A DNA stretch of 53,978 nt, taken from positions 1,325,866 through 1,379,843 of the forward strand of contig BFEA01000200.1 in assembly GCA_003427395.1 (NCBI GenBank), written 5' to 3'. Under the pieces are notes generated by a model. It made no database searches and was not told where the DNA came from. It was given only the letters and a program-made list of their open reading frames with translations. The position numbers and the translations under genes are program-made. Shown here piece after piece: positions 10,473 through 21,032 of the stretch. The stretch comes from Chara braunii (lineage: Eukaryota > Streptophyta > Charophyceae > Charales > Characeae). Numbering within the stretch: the first letter of the stretch is position 1; each line of letters opens with the position of its first letter.

Positions 10473-10904
10473 GTGCTGCCCCAGGACCCGATTTTTGGGC
10501 GTCTTATGAGGAATCTGCAGGTCGATCCTGCCTCTGAACCAGGATATACTCTGGTTTCAAATCTGTTGTACACTTGCAGCAGAGGCAAGGAACGCCTGTG
10601 CATTGCCCAGGATCGCAAGCTGAGAACACTCGTTATGTCAAAGTGTGATGATGCTCATGGTCATTTTGGGGCCCTCAAATCCTATACGGCCCTGTCGCAG
10701 AGTTTCTTCTGGAAAGAGATGAGTGCCCTGCTGCATTATGTTGAAACTTGTGACTTGTGCCAAAGGAACAACGTCGTACGCAGACCTCCCCTTGGCCTAC
10801 TCAAACCACTTCCCATCCCTGAGGCACCTGCACAGTCAGTGTCTATTGACTTTACTGATCTGGGTAGGATCAATCCTCGTGGTATGCATCAAGTTATGAT
10901 TTGA
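10473..10904 (+). pseudogene. Integrase N-terminal part, copy 1
   Basis: The frame contains the H2C2 zinc-binding module (DDAHGHFGALKSYTALSQSF followed by CDLCQ) and the start of the catalytic core (SVSIDFTDLG). It ends at a TGA after HQVMI. Downstream words such as SDRDPRF (near 11030) in other frames show the core continued but is broken. Confidence 0.75.
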
Positions 10905-11400
10905 GTGGACAGGTTCTCCAAATAAGCAGAACTCGTCACTTTACCAGGAGAAGCCAAAGTTCCTGCAGTGCAGGCACTATTTGCTGACAGGTGGGTCACA
11001 CACCACGGACCACCCACCTCGATTGTCAGTGACCGAGATCCCCGTTTCTGCAGCAATGAATGGCAGTCCTATTGCAAGGACTACATTCACGCCTGGATAT
11101 GACATATGGACGCCATCCTGAAGCCAATGAACCAAATCTTATTTCAGCTGCTGCGTCCTATGATCAATCCAGATCACCAGAACTAGGATCTACATTTGAG
11201 TCGTGCATAGCTTGTGTATAACACGTTCGTCCACTCCTCCACAGGTTTCACCCCCTATCGTCTACACTGGGGTCGTGAACCACGGCAGCCTCTCGACGGG
11301 TCAACCCCTTCGACGCTCTACTCGTATACACCCCTAGCTCGAAGGTCCTCGCTCAGGGAGAGGGTAGGGCTGCAATGACTTGCTGATTCTGCAGCCTGCG

Positions 11401-12871
11401 GCCCGTCGAACCGAGGCTGTAACATAGGTAAGTTAGATTTGTAATTGTGTTTTACTGAGGGCTAACCGTGATACCCGCCTCTGAGGAAATTCGTGAGGGA
11501 CATGTCTATATATTTGGAAAATTTTCAGGCCCGTACTGACTTGAATTTCCCATAGTTACCCTAATTGCGAATAGCAGGCCCAGGCTATCACGAGGACGAA
11601 CAGACCTAAGGCCCTATGCTGATAGACCGGTCCTATAGCCTATAGCTGGGTAGGGAGAGGTCGGAGAGGCCGAAACTGAAACAGTATCGGTCGGTCCTGT
11701 AGGGGCTTGAGTAGGTCTAGGGTAGATCTATTAATGGAATGAGGAAGTCAATTCAGGGCTTTTGGCAGTTGGTATCGTGTACATCGCGGCGGCACAACGC
11801 ATGAACTGGAGTGGTGACAGCTTCAGCGTTGGAGAAGACAGACATAGCCTGACCCTCGAAGCGTCGACCATAGTTGGGTCCTTCGCTGTTCTCTGGCAAC
11901 ACACGGGGGCTGCCCAAAGGTCTGGGCTATCTGAGGTCTGTTGGGACCGGAGGAAGTGGGTGCCCTGTCGAACCCTCCTCAGGACTAGGGTTCCGGGTAG
12001 TGGCACTGCAAACATAGCTGCAGCTTACATTCTCAGAGATCTCCTTCATCCCGGAAGGTGGCGCTGCTGCAAATCTTCAAATGTGAAGTCATCTAGCACT
12101 TCATCTTCATCAGAGACTGTGGCACTGGTCTTCTTCTACATCCTCTGAGAGGCACTTGGCCTCAGGGGCCTGTTTTAGAGTGTCGCTTCCCTCTGGAGGC
12201 AGTATCTGGGTGGCGCTGGTTGTTTCAGGGGTTTTGGGGCAGTAGATGGCGGTTGCTCTGGGTTGGGAGAGAAGTGTTGCTCATTCATGAGCAGCGCACC
12301 ATGTTTCTGAGACTATTCTGATAAAACGATAATCTGAGTTTAATAAATAGTGTTCATATTATGTGTTGACTATCTTTGCTTCATTGTTACCTAGATGTGA
12401 TCTACTCGGCTTTCCTTTGTGACTGGTTGTGGGGACTTTGTGGAGCGAATTGCACTTTCAACGTATTTTGTCATATCGCATGGACAAGGCTTCCGCTGTA
12501 TTTCATTCTCTCTGTGTGGGGTGATACTCCTATCCTCTTCCTTTCCTTCTCTGTATGTATGGGCATGCATGGAAGTATATGTGAGCGAGTGTTGGTCTCC
12601 TAACAATAAGCAACCAGGTTCATAACAGTTAGATAGAGGAGCAAGGCGCATCTTATGCGAGTTGGGGCTAGAAGGTAGTTGGCTGCCATAGTCAGTCACC
12701 ATAGCCAATTGGCAAGATGGGCTTGGCGTTTGCAACCCAAAGCGAGAACTTCGGGGAGAGGTATACACCAGAGAGGGAGTGGTGCAGGAAGGACATGGCA
12801 TCACCGAGTTACAGTCATTTTGTGGCCATACCTAGCATCTCGTGTATCGGTCAGTGCATTTCCCTTACACA
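11401..12871. other. No gene seen; flank of retroelement
   Basis: I see no credible gene. ORFs at 11762-12148 and 12376-12603 show no recognisable domain. Part may be a retroelement LTR, but no paired copy was found. Confidence 0.45.
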
Positions 12872-12872
12872 T

Positions 12873-12930
<58 letters not shown>

Positions 12931-12986
12931 ACAAGAAGAGGGGAGGATGTGTATGACAGTGTGTGCAAGAGAGAGAGCAAGAGAGA

Positions 12987-13028
<42 letters not shown>
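12872..13028. repeat. Two (GA)n microsatellites
   Basis: Interrupted GA tracts at 12872-12928 and 12969-13028, separated by about 40 nt of unique sequence. Confidence 0.93.
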
Positions 13029-13030
<2 letters not shown>

Positions 13031-13259
13031 ATGCAGCACAATATGCTTTCATTGGAATATTCATCGCACTTTATTCAAATAGTGGCAGAGTTTAAACCAC
13101 CACTACCTTTCCCAGTGTTGTGAAAAATGGGAATATACGTCACACCGCATTTTTCAGGGGTCCGGCAGAGCGTCGGCCAAAAGAAAATGTTTGGGCCTTG
13201 TGGGCCCGAAAGAAAAGCAAAAAAAAAAAAAAGAAGCTGCACAGTCGAAAGCAAACAAA
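13029..13259. other. No gene seen
   Basis: Short interval before the 218-bp tandem duplication, holding an A-rich run near 13219-13232. No gene. Confidence 0.5.
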
Positions 13260-13690
13260 AAAAGAAGCTGCGGTCGAAAGGAAGGGCGTACGTCGGGGGA
13301 AGCTGTGAAGTAGGTATGCTCACAGTAGTGCTTTCCACGAATGCATCTGCTCAGAATCTTTGCTTGTTTCGTTTTCTGTTGCTTTTTTTTTTTTTCTCAT
13401 TTTGTTTTAGTGCCCTGCCAACGAGGCAGGGTGCTTTCCATGGACAGCTGACAGTTGTAATCAAAAGATGAAAAAAAAAAAAAGAGCTTCGTGTTTGAAA
13501 GGAAGGACGTCCGGGGGGAAGCCGTGGAAGAGGTGTGCTATGAGTAGTGCTTGCACGAATGCATCTGCCCAGAATCATTGCTTGTTTCATGTTTTGTTTT
13601 TCTTGTTTTCATTTGCTTTTACTGCCCTGCCAACTAGGCAGGGCGCTTTCCACGAACAGCTGACACTTGCAACCGACAGGGCAATCTCAC
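13260..13690. repeat. ~218-bp tandem duplication with conserved hairpin
   Basis: Two diverged copies. GAATGCATCTGC is at 13339 and 13557. Each unit has an A-rich start, a GAAAGGAAGG..GTC segment, a pyrimidine run and a hairpin GCCCTGCC-loop-GGCAGGG (near 13411-13431 and 13622-13642), with loops AACGA and AACTA. Confidence 0.75.
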
Positions 13691-14002
13691 ATTCACTCAA
13701 GATTCTGTATCCAGCTGGTTTTGCGTCCAAAGAGTTGTTGCATTTTTTTCCTTTTTTTTTCGTTTTCCAAAGAGCCGTGTTTCGCTGAGGGCTGTAACAT
13801 ATATTCTCGCTGAGGGTTGTAACGCCCAGCTCGTACTAGTTTTTTAACTTTTTTTTCCATTTATGTCATTTTTTATTTCTTTCTTTCGTTTCCCTAGAGT
13901 ACCAGAAAAGAAAATACAATGGGACCCAGGCTCGACAAAACTCGGTGCGCAGTGAAATTCAGGGTCGGTAAGAACAGGATCGGAGGTAGTGGTGGTTTAA
14001 AC
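13691..14002. other. No gene seen
   Basis: T-rich spacer with short repeats of GCTGAGGGYTGTAAC near 13782 and 13810. No gene. Confidence 0.5.
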
Positions 14003-14208
14003 CAAAGAACTTAACCAACGGGCTTTGCTCAGTTGGTACACCCATGAACTGTTGAAATACAGACCCAAGTTCGGATTCAGATACGATCAGATGACCAGAT
14101 TGTAGTAATTCTGAATTACCAGGGGCCGGTCAGTTCAATGATGATATCTCAAGGCCATCGCCTTTCATTTTAAAAGAAATAATAATAATAATAAAGCAAA
14201 GAACTTAA
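14003..14208 (+). mobile_element. tRNA-derived SINE with 12-bp target-site duplication
   Basis: CAAAGAACTTAA occurs perfectly at 14003-14014 and again at 14197-14208. The 182 nt between begin with a tRNA-like head, A-box TTGCTCAGTTGG and B-box AGTTCGGATTC about 35 nt later, continue with an unrelated body and end in a short A-rich/AAT tail (about 14171-14195). Pol III boxes, a simple tail and long direct repeats are the defining set for a tRNA-derived SINE mobilised by LINE machinery. Perfect target duplications suggest a fairly recent insertion. Confidence 0.82.
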
Positions 14209-14296
14209 ATAGAGAACATAGAGTGTGATAATGCTGCATGACCTAAAAGTTAAAACCAAGGTGCTATTGTGGCATCAACTCACCTCTTGATGCTCT

Positions 14297-14774
<478 letters not shown>

Positions 14775-14812
<38 letters not shown>
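14775..14812. repeat. (CA)n microsatellite
   Basis: About 38 nt of CA dinucleotides. Confidence 0.95.
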
Positions 14813-14814
<2 letters not shown>

Positions 14815-14899
14815 AGTCGCCTTATCTTATCTATATCTAATCTATCAGAACAACAATTAGTTAGAACTTACCTCCATCCAATAGGGATTGGCGGAAGAT

Positions 14900-14950
14900 T
14901 GGCGGGAGTAGGATTTGAACCTACAACATTCAGACTATGAGCCTGACGAA
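14900..14950 (-). pseudogene. 3' half of an initiator-type tRNA-Met (CAU), organelle-like
   Basis: The minus strand gives a 5-bp anticodon stem TCAGG/TCTGA around loop CTCATAG (anticodon CAT), a variable region ATGTT, a perfect T-stem GTAGG/CCTAC around TTCAAAT, and the acceptor strand TCCCGCC followed by A. This matches the 3' half of bacterial or organellar tRNA-fMet. I could not fold the upstream sequence into the matching D-arm and acceptor, so it is a fragment. Likely an old organelle-to-nucleus transfer or a primer-derived relic. Confidence 0.6.
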
Positions 14951-16265
14951 TATGACAACACGCACGATAACAATCCTCTAAGGGGGAAACCAACTGTGCA
15001 GTTACGTTCAGCGCCAGACAGTAGGTTCATGCTCTCTAAGTACTACATAGCACCAGGGCGGCCCGCATTCAACCTAATTGACGCCACCAGGACACACCAG
15101 GGCACCAGCGGTTCTCGTCGGTTGGTCAAAGGCTGTGACCTTGGGGAACACTTTCCTTGTGCTGTCCATTTCCCCATTCTTTCTTTTTTGTTTTCCTTTT
15201 AAAGCACAAGTACATCCAGCTATCTGCCGCGGGAGCCCGTCAGAATCCAGTAGACGGCGCAGGCCACCAACTTCTTTTATCAACGGTGAGCCTGCGCCAT
15301 ATTGTTCAGAAGAAACTCGGTGGCGACGAGTTTCTTTTCAGCAAGGCTGGGGCCGTGTCCTAGCGGTTTAAACCACCACTACCTGCAGCATGCCTGTCAC
15401 CAAAAAGGCTCCGCAAAGTCTGGAGGCCTGTAACGCACCGACACCGCCAATGGATGGATTTAATCAACGGCAGGCCCAACATCCTGACACTTCAGCTAGT
15501 AGGCTACTACTTGAAATTCGGACGCCTGCAGGTAGCAGTGGTTTAAAAGGTTGTGCAGGCCAAGATATAGGCACACCCTACCCTGACTGCAAGTGCTATA
15601 ATCACTCTCCCACGACACACCCAGGGCAGAGTGGGGCATTCCAAGGCGCGGGGACTCCCAATGGTATTTCCCCATTCTTTTGAGCCTCCTTCAACTTCGA
15701 CCAGCCAATCGCTACCACAGATTATAGCATTTTTTTTTTTTTCCACGTGGTTCAACAAGGGCTCGTTTTCCATTTTTGTTGAGCATAGTTCTTCTCTCAA
15801 ATTCGCCATCGCTACTACCTACCCCTACTCCTAAGCCTATACAGGGGCTACTTCTCACGATCAAGGGGATGCATGTTGCCCCCTTCCCTAATCGGCAGTG
15901 GTCAGGGAGTAGGGTGGGGGTGCCAGTGGAGGGAGCAGACTAACGCAAAGACCAAGCATTTTGCCAATGGCTGCGCCTTCCACCTACCTTCCCCGCCTCC
16001 ATCAAGTAACAGCAGTGTCCCACCATCCCATCTATTTTTATTTTCATACATAACACACTTCTATTCTTGAAAACAAAAATCTATCGTGCGATGAAGTTCC
16101 AGGTTTATGGATTTTCAAAAAAAAAACATCTGTGGCTGCCGCACGTGGTCCAACAACAAATCAAAGGTTTCCTGGTGCGCAACTGCCACACCTTCCCTTG
16201 CTTTGCACAGGCTCCACTGCGCTGCACATGTGCAATGGACGGCTTTAGGACACCACAATGAGAAC
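14951..16265. other. No gene seen
   Basis: Several 60-100 codon frames exist but none has a recognisable domain. A T run lies at about 15730-15742. I see no supported gene. Confidence 0.45.
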
Positions 16266-16585
16266 ATGAACTTGCCTCGACACTGAAGGCTAGACATGTT
16301 CAACAGACTGAGGACGCACTCGCATGAGGACTTTCCTTGGTGTATAGGAACGCGATTACAGGCAGATTCAGTCAAAATGGAACAAGGCAAGCATGAATCT
16401 GCCCGGCAACTGATGCTAGAAATGAACTTGGCTGGACACTGAAGGCTAGGCAGGTTCAAAAGACTGAGGACACACTCGCACGAGAACTTTCTTTGGTGTA
16501 TAGGAACGCGATTACAGGTAGATTCAGTCGAAATGAGACGAGGCAAGCATGAATCTGCCTGGCGGCTGATGCTAGACATGTTTGA
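16266..16585 (-). repeat. 156-bp tandem duplication that keeps a reading frame
   Basis: ATGAACTTG..GACACTGAAGG starts at 16266 and 16422; the period is 156 nt, exactly 52 codons. On the minus strand both units are open within one 154-codon frame (16115-16579) and share ADSCLP, CNRVPIHQ and CECVLSLLN. A cysteine-containing 52-residue repeat could be coding, but nothing similar is known to me and the frame may be chance. Confidence 0.6.
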
Positions 16586-16826
16586 ACTGCCAGTTCACCT
16601 GAAGCCGGCGGCGGTAAGAGCTTTTTTATTCCGGCCTGGACCAGTACTGAACGTGGCAGGCCATTTTGAAAACGTGGAGTTTCAAGCTCCTGAGCCTTTG
16701 AAGCTAGCCTTGTGAACTTAGCCCAGACAGGACAGGAAGCCGACACAAAACATGCACACGACACGAACCGTGCACGACCATGGGGGGCGCATTCCGAGAA
16801 ATGAACTTGGGACCTCTCGCACGTGA

Positions 16827-17035
16827 AATGCAAATTTTGCATTGGCGATATTGCGATTATAGGGGCACCCTCCTGATCACACGTGTAGCCGTGTGGACTC
16901 AGAACCGAACACTGCACATGTGTAGCCTTGTGAAATTGAGCTAATGTGAGGGCCTGCTCATACTAGCAGGTACAATTGCAAAATTTTGCATTGCCGATTT
17001 TGCGATTATATGGGCACCATCCTGGTCACACAGCT
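16827..17035. repeat. Direct repeat, about 148-bp spacing
   Basis: A block of about 50 nt (GCAAA..TTTTGCATTG.CGAT.TTGCGATTAT, then GGGCACC and CCTG.TCACAC) occurs at about 16830 and again at about 16977. No gene. Confidence 0.7.
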
Positions 17036-17417
17036 CTCCCGCATCTAGCACAGAACAGAAAAGACACGACCGCAACCAGTCCTCCAAATGGGAATTCCCA
17101 CCCGGTGCATTCACACATGGCAAGGCACAAAAATTAAATCATGAACGCAGAAAGAAATCAGAGAGAAAGGGACAAAAACGTATTTTGCCGGCACCTCCAG
17201 GGGTGCCGCAAAATACGCATGCCTGAGGCTGCCGAGGCCACTGACATATGCGTACCCAGATAACTGAATTTGCAAATTGCGGCAAACATATGCCCCTCTT
17301 CGTACTCGAGAACAGATTCTTCACGTCTGATGATGATCTATTGTGCAGGGGCCATGCTTATTTTCTCTGCATCATTCCAATTTTTACGGATGTCCTGGAA
17401 TACATTCACCCTGTTTT
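17036..17417. other. No gene seen
   Basis: No supported coding frame or repeat. Confidence 0.45.
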
Positions 17418-17507
17418 TCTATCCTTCTGCTACTCCCGCTTTTTCCTTTTCCCAGTACCCTTTCTATCCTTCTGCTACTCCCGCTTTTTCCTTTTCCCAG
17501 TAACCCG
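17418..17507. repeat. 45-bp tandem duplication
   Basis: CTATCCTTCTGCTACTCCCG begins at 17419 and 17464; the following 25 nt are also the same. Pyrimidine-rich sequence continues to about 17590. Confidence 0.85.
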
Positions 17508-17839
17508 ACGATATTCCCTCCCTCCCTCCCTCCCTTTTCTGTTTTTCTCCCTCTTTCCTCCAGTGTTTTCAGATTATTTTTTTTTCCTCGGAAAAGCGTA
17601 ACAATTTATATTGCAAAAATTGGAAATTCACAGAAATGGATTTATCGCCTAACAATTTTGTATGCAACTGGATTTGTTGACTTTACTCCAAGCATATTCC
17701 GTTCTTCCTTTTCTCAGTTTTCTGTTTTTCTTCCCCCTTCCTCTCTTTTTTTTTTCCTTCTTCAGAAAAGGAGTTATCCCCTAACGGTTATGTGTACAAT
17801 AATACAACTGGATTTGCGAACTTTCGGAGCAGACTCAGA

Positions 17840-17959
17840 CTACCGTCTTCACCCGAATACAGTGTACGATCATTATAGCTGTATTTGGGACAACTTTTTG
17901 AGTCTAGAATCTAAATACATCAATAATCACAGTACTTTGTATTCGGGTGAAGACGGTCG
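17840..17959. mobile_element. MITE of the ACCGTCTTC family, copy 1
   Basis: The 20-mer ACCGTCTTCACCCGAATACA at 17842-17861 is perfectly complementary to 17938-17957. The 120-bp element has no coding capacity and shares its ends with the element 310 bp downstream. No clean target duplication. Confidence 0.78.
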
Positions 17960-18070
17960 GACTGTCTTTGGACTGCGGAAAAACAAAAGGACAATCTCTG
18001 GACTGGTGAAAAACAAAAGGACTGTCTTTGGGGAAAAACAAAAGGAAAGTCTTTGGACTGAAGTACGAGT
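17960..18070. repeat. Short repeats of GGACTGTCTTTGG with AAAACAAAAGG
   Basis: Three or four degenerate units of about 30-35 nt (GGACTG.CTTTGG..GAAAAACAAAAGGA). Confidence 0.65.
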
Positions 18071-18268
18071 AGCAATGAAGGCTGCATGAACCGTTCGGAG
18101 GAGAGAAATAAGTGCTACAAAGCGCGCATTTTGGATTTGTGACATCCAGCGTCGTTAAAGTGACCTCACAACATGATTTGTTCAAAAAAAAAGAAAAGAA
18201 GAAGAAAAAGTGACCTCACAAGAGTCACAATACACTATTCTTTGCCATCTGATATGTAAACGAAAGTG

Positions 18269-18379
18269 CTACCGTCTTCCCCCAAATAGAACGCCCGGTC
18301 ATTGTCACTGTACCTAGACTGGAAGTTCTGCCAAATACAGGTATAATGACTGGGCATTCTATTCCGGTGAAGACGGTAG
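18269..18379. mobile_element. MITE of the ACCGTCTTC family, copy 2, with AGTG duplication
   Basis: The ends CTACCGTCTTC and GAAGACGGTAG are inverted repeats, and complementarity continues inward over about 40 nt (AATAGAA.GCCC.GTCATT). AGTG flanks both sides (18265-18268 and 18380-18383), a plausible 4-bp target duplication. Same terminal motif as copy 1, so this is a family. Confidence 0.8.
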
Positions 18380-18389
18380 AGTGAGTGCA

Positions 18390-18392
<3 letters not shown>

Positions 18393-18431
<39 letters not shown>
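18393..18431. repeat. (TG)n microsatellite
   Basis: About 39 nt of TG dinucleotides, 13 nt beyond MITE copy 2. Confidence 0.95.
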
Positions 18432-18432
<1 letters not shown>

Positions 18433-18985
18433 CATCAATCTGTTAAACCACCAGTTGAGGGCAAAGTCGCGTAAAATTGCAAAATCACAAAATTTGTGAC
18501 ACTTACACACATAAACTGAGAAATGTTTCGGGAAAAAAAAAAAAATTCGGGGGAAGGGATGGGATGTTACTTCTGTGTATGTCTTCCTAAGGAAGGGATA
18601 GAATTATTATCCCGAAAGAGTATGTAGGGGTGCTGAGAGAAAAGAAAACCCTGTCCTGAGCCTTCTGACTCATCCCCCCATCATAATCATCCTTTATCAG
18701 CTCAGATGCCTCTAGCAAGGATACTTCAAACATTCTGACGCCCAGGGGCATGGTCTGTACCTGAACGTGAAAGTCATCAATGTTCATTCTGATAGAGGCA
18801 TTAGAGCAACAAGACAGCGAAATATGGAGGCAGTGGTGCAAGCCCACGAAAGAAGGATATTTAGCACCATCAAATAAAATCCAAGCCATTTGGGGAAAAA
18901 GGGGCACAAACAGATTCGCGAATGCTTCAAAAATTCAAATCCTTGGAAAGTTCAACGCTCTTTCTTCACTCCGTAATTCTAACAA
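18432..18985. other. No gene seen
   Basis: No recognisable gene; an A run at about 18532-18544. Frames of 90-106 codons have no domain. Confidence 0.45.
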
Positions 18986-19141
18986 AATCACTCTATAGCA
19001 ATTACAAAATATGCATCTCTGAATCATTGATCCCCCATCCATCATCCATCATATCATATACAATCACTCTATAGCAATTACAAAATATGCACGTTTGAAT
19101 CAATGATCCCCCATCCATCATCCATCATATCATATACAATT
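18986..19141. repeat. 76-bp tandem duplication
   Basis: AATCACTCTATAGCAATTAC starts at 18986 and 19062, with nearly identical 76-bp units; a partial third copy is at about 19325-19370. Confidence 0.85.
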
Positions 19142-19570
19142 AAACACCACGGAAAAGACGAATGCGCAGCAGCAACGCATAAAATCCAAGGCATTTAGAG
19201 GGGGCGGGAGGGGGAGGAAGGGCGCAAAAAAAAAAAAAAAAACAGAAAGAGAGAGAGGGAGATGAAAATGCTTCAAAAAACTTGGAAATTCAATATTCTT
19301 CACTCCATAATAATTACAAAAAAAATCACTTTATAGTAATTACAAAATATGTTTGAATCACTGATCAGTGATCATCCATCCAGCAATTAACAATCGGCCA
19401 TCAACAAATAACCGCTGCATCCCTCATGTCATCACTCAGCATAAATTTCCAATCGGGTACCCCCCCCCCCCACCTTTCTCCCCCCGGTGACGGACGCAAC
19501 CCTGTTCAACAACGCGCACCCTTTCTCCCAGTTGAAATGCCATCATCGAGTTGAAATGCCATCATCGTCT

Positions 19571-19945
19571 ATCCAATGCAGCCATCGTCTAACACAATGC
19601 AGCGAGTGGGCTCCCAATACACAACAGGCCGCGAAACCTCCGTCTCCGATCTTAAAGGACAAGAGATCAAGCCTCGATGAGCTTCTCCAATCCGAACAAA
19701 CCACCACCGTTGATTTGCTCAAGTCGCCTACCTAATCACAACTGTATTGACCAATGCAGCCATCGTCCAATCAATGCAGCGGGCCGCCAATACACAGCAT
19801 GCCGCAAAATATCAGTCTCGCATCGTAAAGGGGACAAGGGATCAAGCCTCAATGACGTTCTCCAATCAGAACACAACACCGTTGCTTTCCTTAAACTCAC
19901 CTACCTACCTACCTGCTACCTAGTCATAACTGTATTGACCAGTCT
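19571..19945. repeat. ~180-bp tandem duplication
   Basis: CCAATGCAGCCATCGTC starts at 19573 and 19751. Both units continue with CCAATACACA, CCGC.AAA, ATCAAGCCTC.ATGA and end AACTGTATTGACC. Two diverged copies; no gene. Confidence 0.8.
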
Positions 19946-20427
19946 GATCGACTAAAGATGAGCATATTCATGTATGTAAACATCCAACGTCAACACAACT
20001 GCACCAAACCTAACGTAACCCAACCTCTCTCATCTCCAGATTTTCCTCCTTTTTTTAATAGCTGGAGGAATGGAACGGAACCCCATAAGGCGCAAATAAA
20101 CAAACTTGGTAAAGTTCTGCATAATAAAATAAAAAAGAGGGCTCCTTGAGGGTTTGAATACTCTCCCCTCCCTCCTCCCTCCCCTGCTCTCTCGAACAAC
20201 GGAATGGCTATACATCCTCATTACATTCAAATACCTCCTCGGCACCTTCTTCCTTCCTTTTTCTCTCCCTCCCTCATACGGATCCCTTCAACACTCGCCA
20301 CGAAGTCTCCGCTTTCTACACTCCCGATCACCGATCAACCAACCTGCAGGATCCTCCCCCCATAAATAATCAAAACTCGCCCCCCACAGGTCCTCCTCGA
20401 ACCTCCCTCCTCAATCTGCCAGCAAAG

Positions 20428-20535
<108 letters not shown>

Positions 20536-20579
20536 AATGTGTTTGGCACAGGCGCGCAAACCCGTATACATGACAGAAG

Positions 20580-20630
20580 GTTCAACCTCCTCCTGATGAG
20601 TCAGTGAAAGACCGGCGAAACTATGTCAAT
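20580..20630 (+). ncRNA. Second hammerhead-like core
   Basis: CTGATGA at 20593-20599, then GTCAG-TGAAAGA-CCGGC (one mismatch in the stem) and GAAAC at 20617-20621. The closing stem is only partial (TGACA upstream with TGTCA downstream). Same duplicated block as the motif at 20841-20897. Confidence 0.3.
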
Positions 20631-20642
20631 CTGCCTGCAAAG

Positions 20643-20713
<71 letters not shown>

Positions 20714-20714
20714 N

Positions 20715-20794
<80 letters not shown>

Positions 20795-20840
20795 TGTGTA
20801 TGTGTGTGTATTTGACACGCGCAAAAACAGACACACGCGG

Positions 20841-20897
20841 CAGACTGCCAGCTTCAAACCTCCTGATGAATCGGTGAAAGCCCGACGAAACAGTCTG
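20841..20897 (+). ncRNA. Hammerhead-ribozyme-like motif (probably inactive)
   Basis: The core CTGATGA at 20863-20869 is followed by a 4-bp stem TCGG/CCGA with loop TGAAAGC, then C and GAAA at 20887-20890. Arms CAGACTG (20841-20847) and CAGTCTG (20891-20897) form a perfect 7-bp closing stem at the stem III position. The triplet at the cleavage site reads GCC where active hammerheads need NUH (usually GUC), and stem I is poor. I infer a degenerate type III-like hammerhead or a look-alike. Confidence 0.4.
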
Positions 20898-21032
20898 TTG
20901 TTGTCACAATCACCCCTCTTTTAACGGAGTTGCGCTTGACGAGTACACAACACCCGTACGTAGACAGGTTCTCTCTTTATCATCTAGAACAGATTCGTAC
21001 ATGTATGTGGTCTTAGTACCTTGGTCGATACT

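Larger units (their letters stand above)
7572..11400 (+). mobile_element. Decayed Ty3/gypsy retrotransposon, copy 1
   Basis: The order gag, CCHC knuckle, protease, reverse transcriptase, integrase on the plus strand is that of the Ty3/gypsy superfamily. The frames are broken by frameshifts and stops. RNase H appears deleted: only about 180 nt separate the RT end at 10289 from integrase at 10473. The integrase core decays after 10904, with recognisable words up to about 11330 (for example the GFTPY-like segment near 11245). A purine-rich run near 11354-11372 could be a polypurine tract. No convincing LTR pair was found, so the outer limits are approximate. Confidence 0.8.

Noticed and set aside
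11340-11480. 3' LTR of Ty3 copy 1 starting near TGTAACATAGG
   Set aside because: No matching 5' copy could be found upstream of 7572, so LTR limits are not supported.
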